Assembly: GCA_030998225.1 (NCBI GenBank) | Contig: JAPYXD010000695.1 | Location: 787,001 to 851,000, forward strand | DNA from: Diplolepis rosae | Lineage: Eukaryota > Arthropoda > Insecta > Hymenoptera > Diplolepididae | Reading direction: 5' to 3' | Length of the DNA: 64,000 nucleotides | Shown here: positions 54,265 to 64,000 of the stretch, piece by piece | How the letters are laid out: each line of letters opens with the position of its first letter | How positions within the stretch are numbered: position 1 is the first letter of the stretch | Notes under the pieces: generated by a model | What the model saw: only the letters and a program-made list of their open reading frames with translations | Databases searched by the model: none | Told to the model about the DNA's origin: nothing | Translations under genes and position numbers: made by a program

Positions 54265-57200
54265 AAATTTACAGTTCATTATAATTAAAATTCGTTATCA
54301 AATACTTAATTCTAAAATTATAATTAAAGCTATTTTCTCTGAAAAAAATATTTCCATGAAGAATATTTTGGTCCGTTTCAGAATTCTGGGCTATAAAATT
54401 TCGCATGTTGCACATAGCAGTAATAAAGTTATATCAGTATGGCTCTTTGTATGGTAAAAGCATGCTGATACACGATCGGCTCCTTTTGATATCGGCAATC
54501 ACCCTTGCACTCTGCATATACTGCTCCTCTTCAATCACTTTCCCACCCACCCTTGATTGCCTATCTGATTGAAAGGTTTCGCAGCATGATTTCCTATACG
54601 AAATTCCAACACGATATACATATGCCAGCCCACTTTCTTTGGTATCTTATAACTTGCGTCAAACTCAACCTTTGTGACTCGCGATTATTGCCAAGAAAAG
54701 ACGATGCTGCGGTCTCAAATGAAATTCTTTCGTTATACCTATATTGAGATTCCTAGAAACTCCGAACTCCGTTGAGAAAAATCAGTAGAAGGGTATTTCC
54801 CCGGATTGAACGTAAGCTTACATTTTCGTTTCAAGAAATATGTATAGAAACGTATTTCACGTAAATATCTTTGTAGAAAAAAGAAGAGAAAGTAAAAAAA
54901 GTAGAAAAAAGCTGAAAATTGTACAAGCGTTAGAATGTAAGTAAAGTAAGAAGAGTATTCAAAGTATTAGAAGGGAGAAAAAACATATAGTAAATCTTTT
55001 AGGGGTATAAGCAAGAACAGTCAGTCGAAGAATGAATAAGGGTCAAACGTTTCTGGAAAGAAGTGTGAACAAGATAACAGTGTTAAACTCTTTAAAAGAT
55101 GATTTACGAATTTTATACTCATATATCTTTCCCATATAAACAAATTTAGAACTTGATATTCAGCTCTAAGGGAGATAGGGAAAGTCCTTCCATTATTTCC
55201 TGTTAGGCTATATTTTATGTCTACTTTATGTCCCTATGGGTTGAGATATCGATACCAGAAACCTAAAATCTTCCTTGAGATTCAAAATTACTACCGACAT
55301 ATATTACATCCTGCTTTATACTTTCTTTCAAATACGTTTATCGTCCTTTCTTCAGAATAAATTCCAAGTTATCAATCTGTGAGATAGAATCTGTTTTCTA
55401 GTCCTTTAAAATTCTCCAAAATTTTTCAGACTTTTTCGCAGAAAGTAAAACATAATAATCTGATACAAAAAGGAAAGAAAGAATAAACTGATTTATCGTT
55501 CGGTATATTTTTTATCAGTTTTATGGTCTTTCTTTTATCAGTTCTTTAATAATATTTGAATATATAGTAACAGATGTAGAAAGTTTTCGTCGAAACGAAA
55601 TTTTTACATTTGACCGTTTCAGCAAAATTCCAACAAAAAAGTATATATAGATTTAAATAAATCTAAACTTACTATAAGTATTAAAAAGTTAAATTATTTT
55701 TAAAGCAGAAAACATTCTTTTAATTCAGAAAATATTTGTAAATTTCCATTATAAAAGAAAAATAAAATAAATAGAATAAAATGCAAACTTTAAGATTCAG
55801 GTAAGCCTGTTTTGAGCCCAATTTAGATTTGGCCTAAAAAATTCGGAAAAATTCCTACAGTATCTACTAACAATAAGAAATCAATTCCACCATAAACGGA
55901 CCACCCTCGTCCCCCCTATTTACTCCAAGCACCCGTTAAAAAATGGAAACTTTACCGCTTCTATGCAGTGTTTTTGGGAAAAAACCCAATAAAAAAAATC
56001 CAGAAAAATACATACATAGGATTTTGGGGTCGCTGATTTCTAATCCGAGGTCCGCTGACCTCCATCATATCAGATTCAAGGTCATTTGAAGGTCAGATTT
56101 TAAAAAACCGGATGATGAAATCCAAAAAAAATACATATATGTAAGTTTTGGGGAATGCTAAATCCGAAGGGGTTTATTTAACAGCTCAATGAAAATATTA
56201 CAATTCCTGAAAGTATAATTAAATACATTTTTCCGTGACCTTATTTTCGGTTACTCTAATGTTTTAAACTGAAACTATTTCTATCAAGAATTTAACACAA
56301 TTTCAATATTTTCTTATACATATGTAATAAAAATATGAGAGAAATAAAAATTGTGGGGAAACGACAAAATGGATGTTTTTTGTATTTTTTGGTGAAGAAC
56401 AATGAACTTCTGAAACTAGATATAGAAGCAAAAATAAAAATAGCGATAGGTAAAGGTATCAGAGTCATTGGAGGACGCACGTCGGTTACGTTTCGTGGCA
56501 TGGTCAATGTATACGATAACGAACGAAGCAAACATGGGCTGGTATGGACGTTGTTCGATAACGCCAAGCTACATTTTACAACGATCGTCTCCGATAACGC
56601 GATTCGTCCCACATTAATGTCCTATCAAGCCCCGAGCGATGTGTATAGTGGCTATCTACCGTGCGCATCCTCGATCTCCCCATTCCCAGTATGACGCATC
56701 ATGAATTTTAATAAACCCACGAATCATCATTGAGTAATCGTTCGATAACAGGCCCTACTAACGAGGTCTATGGGATAACTACTCGCGTTTTTCCAGCTGC
56801 GAACATCAAGCTCCGGAACATGTTTTAAACCAGATGCTTTTCATATACAACATGCAAAACAAAATGTATTGCTAGTGTTCACAGATAAAAAGAATTTCTT
56901 CATGAAACACAAACGACAGAACTTTCATATTTTTCCCATAAAAAAGCTATTGCTATTTCCTACGGACTTTTTAAAAAAAAGTTTAAATTTCTCTCACATT
57001 TTAACTGCTTTCCAGTATCAATGTTGAGTGATGTCAAATGTCAATACTAGTCAACCAATAATATTCGAGTACCAAATATATGAAAATGTCGACAAACATT
57101 AATATTGATGTTTATTCTCACCGTAGAGAATATTCAAAATTCATATCAAGTCAAAGAGTAAAATTTTTAGAATCGTAAATAAAGATTTTTCAGCGCTAAA

Positions 57201-57688
57201 ATGTTTTTTGCGTACTCAACGTAGTTGAAAATTTCATTGGAGGCCTTTTTAGAATATTTATTGGTATAAGAAAGTTTATAAAATGAAGCGATGATGCCCT
57301 TAACAGAACTCAAAAGATGTTCATGTGCTAGAGAAAAGGAGGTTGGAGATGAGGGATAAAGGCAGGGAAGGCTCGAATCCACTTCTACTGTTTCCACTTT
57401 GCTTGAAGAGAGATAAAGGGTAGCAAAATGCTCAAGACACTCTCCGTTAGATTAGGAAAAGGAGAGAAAGTAGCTTGAAGCACAAAAGTCACTCGAGTTA
57501 CAGCGCATTCATATGTTTCCTTTAGCTTCGATTTTGCATTATTTTTTACTATTCTGAAAGAATGGAAATATGTACTATTTCATACATTATATAAATAGCC
57601 TTGCATGAACGAAGAATATGAAATAGAAAAAAATTACCTATAATGACGTTGATATGCGTCAAAAATTTGTGTGCTGAATCAGTAAAAC
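54265..57688. other. Intergenic sequence, no gene assigned
   Basis: 54470-54760 and 56440-56760 are G+C-richer. The + frame 56335-56694 (119 codons) has mixed, protein-like composition, with an antisense frame opposite, but no recognised domain. 54860-55080 is purine-rich. 55900-56160 has two short diverged repeats (ATACATA.A.GATTTTGGGG). 57290-57480 is G+C-richer without coding signal. Confidence 0.35.
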
Positions 57689-58675
57689 AAAGGGCATAGC
57701 CGGGTTTCCATGTTGAATCAGCCTTAAAACCGAGTCAAATTCCGCATCGGCTCTTTTGAATTTTGCCATGAATTAGTTACCTATCCTTAACTAAAACAGA
57801 ATTTTTGCATATTTTTGCAAAGTGTGGACGGGGATAAAAAAAATAAAAACCGTTAAAATACTACTGTGGGCAAGAACTAAGGTGAATTTTTAATTTAAAC
57901 TTCGCGGGTTAACCGATCCCGAGAAACTCTTTTATTTTTATGTTGGTCCTACTGTTACTGACATCTGTTCCAAATTTCATGTCAGTGTCATCAATTGTTA
58001 CATAGTTACGCTTGTGTTTTCTAAACGACTATAAGTGATTTTTTCGATTTTTACGATGTTTGAATTTGTTAAGCAAAGAAGTGACATTAAATTTTGTTTG
58101 CGGAATGAAATTTCAGTAGAGGAAACGTTCAGAATGTTGCAGAAGGCCTTCGGTGATTTGACCATGTCGCAGAAAAATGTTTATAAGTGGTACAAAGACT
58201 TCAAAGAAGGCAGAGAACGTGTTCATGACTTGAAACGCCCAGGACGACCATCAACATCTACTGACGAGCAACACGTCAATCAAATCAAAGAATTAGTGCA
58301 CAAACATCGTCGATTGACAATTAGAGATCTTGCTGACACTATTGGCATTTCAAGAGGATCACTCAACACCGTCTCAAAAGTTATTTTCGGCAGACGACTC
58401 GTGGTTTTTGCATCACGATAATGCGCCGTCTCACACTGCACTCGTTCTTCGTGACCATTTCGCCAAAAACTCAACGCATATCGTTCGACAACCACCATAT
58501 TCGCCTGATTTGGCTCCGTGTGACTTCTGGCTACTCCCCAAACTCAAAAGACCACTCCGAGAACACCGTTTTGACACGATTGAAGAGATACAAGCCGAAT
58601 CGAAGAAGGCTTTAAAGGCAATTCCGGAAATCGAATTTAACAAGTGTTTCGACGATTGGAAAAAACTTTGGCATA

Positions 58676-59934
58676 CCAGGGGTGTTAGTTGAAATTTGCC
58701 GGTTTTACTCATAGATGTCGCTAGAGATATGTATACATTTCTATGATTTGGCATCTATGTCATATTTTTCTATGGAGAATAACCTTCAAAAATACACAAT
58801 TACATTCTGCCAAAATAATAGCATCATAGTTGTTTACCTCAGTGAATATGTCGAGTTTCGTTCCAAGTAAATCGCATTTGCGGCATTCGTTGCTTTTCTT
58901 ATTTCATCAAAAGAAAAAAGCAGTTCAAGCTCATCGATTGCTGGTAGAAACTTATGGTGAACATGCTCCAGTGATTAGAACATGTGAGACATGGTTTCGT
59001 CAATTTAAAAGTGGAGATTTCGATTTAACAGACAATGAACATCCTGGTGCAGCGAAAAAGTTCGAAGACGAGGAATTGCAGGCGTTATTGGATGAAGACC
59101 CAACCCAATCGCAACAATTGGCACAAACACTAAATGTGACCAGAGGAGCAATTTTCCAACGTTCAAAAGCCACGGGAAAAATCCAAAAGTATGGAAAATG
59201 GGTACCACACCAACTGAACGATAGACAAATGGAAAATCGAAAAACCATTTGTGAAATGCTGCATCAACGGTTCGAAAGGAAATCTTTTCTGCATCGAATT
59301 GTCACGGGGGACGAAAAATGGATTTATTTCGAGAACCCGAAGCGGAAAAAATCATGGCTTTCACCTTGTGATGTCGGCCCATCGACTCCAAGGCCAAATC
59401 GCTTTGGCCGTAAGACAATGCTTTGTGTTTGGTGGGACCAGTGTGGTGTGGTGTACTTCGAGTTATTAAAACCTGGTGAGACGGTGAATACGGATCGCTA
59501 CCGACAACAAATTATCAATTTGAATCATGCGTTGATCGAAAAACGGCTGTAATGGGCCCGAAGATATGGCAAAGTTATCCTATCGCTAAAGTGGTGAAGA
59601 ACACATTAAAAGCATTGAATTGGGAAATATTATCGCACCAGCCGTACTCTCCAGACCTCGCCCGGTCCGACTATCACCTTTTCGCATCGATGGGACACTC
59701 ACTCGCAGAGCAGCGCTTCGCCAATTTTGAAGAAGTCGAAAAATGGCTCGTCGAATGGTTTGCCTTGAAAGAGAAAAAGTTTTTTTGGAATGGTATTCAT
59801 GATTTGCCTGAAATATGGGCAAAATGTGTAGAATCCAATGGTCAATACTTTGAATAAAATTTTTTTGAGATTCCCTTGAGAATTAAGTGTTTTCTTTATT
59901 GAAAAAACCGGCAAACTTCAACTAACACTCCTGG
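58676..59934 (+). mobile_element. Nested mariner, 1259 bp
   Basis: Ends CCAGGGGTGTTAGTTGAAAT and (complement) CCAGGAGTGTTAGTTGAAGT with TA at 58674-58675 and 59935-59936. Removing it restores the KKLWH-KCIISGG frame of the outer mariner. Length and protein resemble the Mos1-type (mauritiana) mariners. Confidence 0.95.
58848..59857 (+). pseudogene. Mos1-type mariner transposase, second Asp removed by microdeletion
   Basis: The frame from ATG 58848 (MSSFVPSKSHLRHSLLFLFH) is open to 59552: paired helix-turn-helix (TCETWFRQFKSGDFDLTDNE, then FEDEELQALLDEDPTQSQQL), linker WVPHQLNDRQ and IVTGDEKWIYFENPK with the first aspartate, then WWDQCGVVYFELLKPGETV. A TAA follows LIEKRL. About 25 bases later a small deletion at about 59578-59588 removes the HDNARPH motif with the second aspartate and shifts the frame. 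The next frame (59552-59857) carries NTLKALNWEILSHQPYSPDL, SDYHLF with the third aspartate, and the C-terminus ESNGQYFE. Otherwise little decayed, so a fairly young copy. Confidence 0.9.
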
Positions 59935-61481
59935 TAAGTGCATTATATCGGGAGGGGATTACTTTGAAGGGGATGAAATTTATTTGGATAGATAAATAAA
60001 GATTTTTCATTTTATAACAACTTAGTTTTTGCCCACAGTAGTACCCATTCTTCCAACATCATACTATTAAAGCACATTTTCTAATAACAGTAGGCTAATA
60101 AGAAAAATAATTTTATTTGTTAATCAACCACTAACAGTTTTTATTAGTGAAAATTTTGCAAAATATTTTGCAATTTTTTTTTGTTGCGAAAAATCATAAT
60201 TTTTACATACATTTTGAACAAATGGTTGATCGTGATTATTCGCAAGTCGAAAGAGTATTGCGAAAAATATCTTTTCGTATTCTTGAATATTTTTTAAATA
60301 TACAGGTGAAATTCATTTCTTTATTAAAAATAACATACTTATTTGTCCATGTAAGACATTGAAAATACTCTCAAATCGTCCTCCATTTAGTTTACTTCTT
60401 CGAAATTTTAATGAACACAAATGATAAGAAAAGCTCGTAAATTAAATAACCAATTAACTTGGATTTCCGGATAACAAAAAATGTTTATCAGTTATTTTGC
60501 ATTGAATTACTTACATTTTCGTTATATTTCTTGACGAAGTTTTGTCCGTTAAAAATTTAGTTCGTTGAAGAAATGTCCGTTTTAAATAAAAGTGGTATAC
60601 GAAAAGTCAAATTGGTTTTCCTACATACCTACAGTTATAAACAAAGACAGCGATGATGACTTAATTAAAATTGAAAACAAATTTTATGCTGTGTAAATGT
60701 TTAGCTACTTATGGAGTATGAAGTGCTATGAAAATACAATTAACCGTCTATATCTGTAAAAACTCGGTAATAAAAAGATATATGTTTGTAGGAAAAACAA
60801 TTTTATTTTTTGTATAACACTTTTATTTAAAACAGACATTTTTTGAACGGACTAAATAATCAACGGGCAAAACTTCATAAATAAATTCAACGAAAATGTA
60901 AGTAATACAAATGCAAAATAACTAATAAAAAATTTTTGTTATTTGGAAAGTCAAGTTAATTACTTATTTAATAAATTTACGAGCTTTTCTTGTCATTTGT
61001 GTTCATTAAAATTTCAAGAAGTAAACTAAATGGAGGACGATTTGAGGGTATTTTCGATGTCTTGTGCGAAAAAATGAGTATGTTATTTTTAACAAAGAGA
61101 AATGAATTTCACCTATATATTCGAAAAATATTCAAGAATACAAAAAGATATTCTTGTAAGATGTTGTAAGAATGCGTATTTGACGGTTTTTCTTTTTTTT
61201 TACCCCCATCCACACCTTGCAAAACATCTGCAAAAAATACACAAATGTGTATTCTATTGGAAAAAACAACACTGATTTTCTTTAAAATGTTTCTATGATT
61301 AGTTTATCTAAAAAAAGCGAAGAACGAAATCTATAAAATCCGCCATTACTCATTCAAAATGGCGGATAATTATCTGAAAATTTGGCAAAATCATCTCTTG
61401 CTCAACCCCTTCCATATGGTCGATGCGAAATTTGATTTGGTTTTAAGACCGATTTAACATGGAAACCTGGCTATGCCCTTT

Positions 61482-62779
61482 ATCAATTTTCTTTTATCGG
61501 AATAAACAAATTGAAGTTAATGAATTGATCAAGTCGAAAACTAATCCTGTAATCTTGTCCCATTATGCCCAATTATCCCGCTGTGTCCGTTTTTCTTCTC
61601 TGAACGAATCATAGTTTAAATTGAATCATTGTGAATCTAAAGAAGGTGCTTTATTTCACTCCCATTTATTTATTTTGATACTGATTCGGTTTATTTTTCC
61701 AACTGTGTGATACTTAATAACAACAATATGCATTATTTACGAAATAAACCACTTTTTATATGAAAAATGTGAATTTAATTATTTTTAAAGCTTTTCCACT
61801 ATCCAAGAGGTTAATCTGCACTTCATTTTGATTTTTATAGAAATTCTGAGGCAGCTGAATTGTCCGATGTCTGACTATATCGTTACTTGTACTACTTATT
61901 ATTTATTACTTGATCTAAATATGATGAATACTGATAAAATTAATACATATAATGTATTTAATACCAATCTTGAACCTTCCGAAGATAACGCCTGAATTAA
62001 ATGTGACCGAAAATCGTTGATTTGAGATGATGTTCTGCAATCTGTATTATGTGCCAGATAATGGTATTGCTAACCCGAGTCGAAATTTCAGCGGCAAAAG
62101 ATGAAAAATTGTTTTCAGATTTCGACTCGGGAATAGTTTCCTAGATTGACGCACCAATTTTCCTGAATCACATATAATTTCTAGATGAAAAAGTTTGAAT
62201 TTCAAGTTGATGTGGAGAATCTGGTTCTGTATAGATCTTGTTATTCAGCTCATCCATTATTGTAGTACGTGACAATATGTGTGCAATACTGTGCATGCGT
62301 ATGGCATCGAATTATTTGCGTATGCAAACAGCAATACTCCAAGTGCTCATTAGGCTATATAACGAGAGAAGGAACATGTTCAAAGGGATGACAAATTCCA
62401 TTCTGGATTGAATCAATATAGGAATGGGTCTTTTGCTTTATGAAAGCAAGTTATCAGAGAATCCTCGAATTGCATATTACCTTTGCATTTCCGATGTTTA
62501 GCTTTTCATATATTATCCCTAGTGGCAATTTAGTATTTGAAAAATTCTAAACGTCCCATTCCGCCCTATTGTGAAATCATTTCCCGCGTCAATTCAAGCC
62601 ATTCCAAATATAAGCCGAACTTGAGAAGATCGAGTTGAACTCAGATTCGTTTGGATTGAAATCTAAAGAGAGGCACGGATTAATTCAGATTAGAAGAGCA
62701 TTTCAGATTGCCGTCAGATTCATCCCAATTAACTTCCGAAAGAAATAATTATTCAAGCAGATTGAAAAAGTGTCATGAA
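61482..62779. other. AT-rich intergenic sequence
   Basis: A TATATAACGAGAG context near 62355 is promoter-like but unsupported. Nothing else recognised. Confidence 0.4.
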
Positions 62780-63135
62780 CATAACAGAATATGTGGTTGA
62801 ACCAACAAAATTACTATATCAAGTTTAAAACATTTTATGGTTAGAAAAATTTGTTTGATTGGACTAAAAATTTGGTCAAGTCAATAAAATACTTTATCAA
62901 TTAAACAAAAAGATTTTGTTCAATGAAACAAATTTTTTTTCTGAGTATAAATTTTTAAATCAACAGAATTTTTGTTAGTTTAACCATAGATCGACGATCG
63001 ACAAAATGTTTAGTTGAACCAATTAAATAATTTGTTTCATTCAAGCAACAATGAATTGTTCTGCTACTGTTTGGTTGAATCAACAAACAAAACAAAATGG
63101 TTTGGTTGGATTAATTTGTTCTGGGTGCATTTATT
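62780..63135. repeat. Palindromic AACAAA/TTTGTT block
   Basis: Repeated GTTGAACCAAC, TTTGTTTGATTGG and GGTTGAATCAACAAAC words in both orientations, of the same kind as 53166-53402. Confidence 0.45.
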
Positions 63136-64000
63136 CAATGCCTTAGAAAAATCTTTGAATTCTTTCTAATTAAATATCATATGGTCACGAGGAATAAGAC
63201 AAATTGAATAGATATTTCGGATTGGCATCGAAATCAACCGGATAAAATTTTAAGTAGGTACACAGATTTGAACGAATTGAAGAGGTTTGAATTAAATTGA
63301 ATTTGTGTCAAATTCGTTCAAATTGACTCTCGTGGGAATACATATATTAAATCGGTTTCGAAAAATGCTGCGAATTGGTTTGGATTGATTAAGGAGAGCC
63401 AGTATGAATTGATTTAATTCTAAAAAGTCCCTCTGCTTTATTTAGGACACATTCGCATTGGGATTCCGGTTGGCGCACGAGTTGAAACGGATTGAAAAGC
63501 TACCACAGATTCATACAGAATACAATTTTTAGAGGACGTACAAACTTAGTCATTTGTGACTCGGATTGATTTCGTAACAACCCGCATTGGCATAGAAATA
63601 GATTTCATCTTGGCACAGAATAAAATGGAATGGTGAAATATTTTAAATAGTACTTCCTTATCAGGTTATTCCTCTAAAAAAAATCTTTTCAATGCTGCCC
63701 AAAATGAAAAACGTTCATTATTACAATTAATGCATATATTTAGATATAAATAAACAGACAACACCAAAAAAATGTGACCTATAAAGTTTTTTAGCCTATA
63801 ATATTATTCTTTTTTTTTAAATAAAATGGGGTCTGCTAAAATAGCAACGCATATTTTTTTCGACAAAAGTTTACATTCTTTTGCATATGCTTTGAATACG
63901 AATTCATATAAATGTCATGGAAGGGCTCAGGATAAAAGTAAGTTTTATGGATGAAAGTTATTTCTAGCTAAACCCTACATATGTAACCTAATGAATGGTC
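63136..64000. other. AT-rich sequence with GGATTGATT-like words
   Basis: 63180-63600 carries scattered GGATTGATT/CGGATTG words recalling the block at 23548-23951. No ends or gene recognised. Confidence 0.35.

Larger units (their letters stand above)
58056..60000 (+). pseudogene. Mariner transposase, core deleted and split
   Basis: From about 58056 the frame reads MFEFVKQRSDIKFCLRNEIS, LTMSQKNVYKWYKDF, KRPGRPSTS and LTIRDLADTIGISRGSLNTV. At about 58380 the deletion joins this, one base out of frame, to SWFLHHDNAPSHTALVLRDH (second aspartate), PPYSPDLAPCDFWLL (third) and EFNKCFDDWKKLWH. The last residues (CIISGG.., then DEIYLDR) lie beyond the nested element, after 59936. The first catalytic aspartate is lost with the deletion. 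Confidence 0.85.
57861..60041 (+). mobile_element. Internally deleted mariner, interrupted by another mariner
   Basis: Ends CTACTGTGGGCAAGAACTAA and (complement) CTACTGTGGGCAAAAACTAA with TA at 57859-57860 and 60042-60043. Without the nested element it is about 920 bp. It shares its ends and its internal deletion with the copy at 15767. Confidence 0.9.
57689..61481. repeat. Giant palindrome (fold-back element) with nested mariners
   Basis: The ends AAAGGGCATAGCCGGGTTTC and (complement) AAAGGGCATAGCCAGGTTTC are followed by long matching arms: 57689-57860 plus 60042 to about 60650 on the left, and about 60790-61481 on the right. Shared words include AATCGTCCTCCATTTAGTTT, TTTAATGAACACAAATGA and TTACTTACATTTTCGTT. 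Centre near 60720. Net of the mariners it is about 1.6 kb. The left arm also has about 230 bp (60062-60285) not found in the right arm. The frame at 60147-60362 is in the arm and not a gene. Confidence 0.9.

Noticed and set aside
56292..56694. Overlapping 106- and 119-codon frames on opposite strands
   Set aside because: Neither has a recognised domain and each could be the shadow of the other; insufficient to call a gene.
1..64000. CRISPR arrays, operons, bacterial promoters or ribosome binding sites
   Set aside because: No regularly spaced short repeats with unique spacers; splice signals, poly(A) signals and the transposon types indicate a eukaryotic nuclear genome.
1..64000. Endogenous viral genes or a proviral segment
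   Set aside because: No capsid, envelope, viral polymerase or bounded viral segment was seen; the only reverse transcriptase-type sequences are non-LTR retrotransposons.

Overview
The window looks like AT-rich nuclear DNA from an arthropod, most likely an insect. The grounds are GT..AG introns, a TATA plus TCAGT initiator promoter, many mariner/Tc1 and pogo elements, an R1-like non-LTR retrotransposon and many fold-back MITEs. No bacterial or organellar gene organisation, rRNA, tRNA or CRISPR array was seen. The order of insect cannot be fixed from the sequence alone. Almost all long reading frames are decayed transposase or reverse transcriptase, or are shadows of repeats.

The one convincing host gene runs from about 17833 to 21314 on the + strand. 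It has a TATA box, an initiator, a signal-peptide exon, two GT..AG introns, two short cysteine-rich exons and a poly(A) signal. It encodes a 61-residue secreted precursor with six cysteines in the predicted mature part. Intron 2 is 901 bp, of which about 750 bp is a transposon copy. A second, weaker host candidate is a 29-codon terminal exon with one membrane segment on the minus strand at 9786-9875.

Layout. 0.6-6.2 kb: three TTAA-flanked inverted-repeat elements. 7.4-9.2 kb: a repeat element with ~150-bp internal units and a nested Tc1-like MITE. 12-17.8 kb: a mariner relic, an RNase H-bearing non-LTR fragment, an internally deleted mariner and a 1.45-kb TIR element that ends just upstream of the peptide-gene promoter. 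22-26.2 kb: a pogo/Tigger element carrying a nested retrotransposon 3' fragment, then a nearly full-length mariner-like element with a DD41D-type spacing. 26.5-32.3 kb: a mariner relic with a nested fold-back, paired MITEs, a 1.15-kb palindrome and an ATCAGT-rich MITE. 33-36.7 kb: G-tract repeats, a 0.58-kb repeated element and GC-rich minisatellites. 37.8-41.6 kb: a TIR element with a nested mariner derivative, then two mariners in opposite orientation. 44-48 kb: a 1.3-kb TA-flanked element split by a 2.65-kb R1-like retrotransposon. 49.5-52.1 kb: another copy of the 37.8-kb TIR element, again with a nested mariner derivative. 53.4-54.3 kb: second copy of the 33.5-kb element. 57.7-61.5 kb: a very large palindrome whose left arm holds a mariner that itself holds another mariner.

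The value of the window lies in its nested insertions. In several cases the paralogous copy or opposite palindrome arm preserves the empty TA target site, so insertion order can be read directly. Two separate mariner types occur as pairs that share the same internal deletion, which points to spread of deleted, non-autonomous copies using a transposase made elsewhere.
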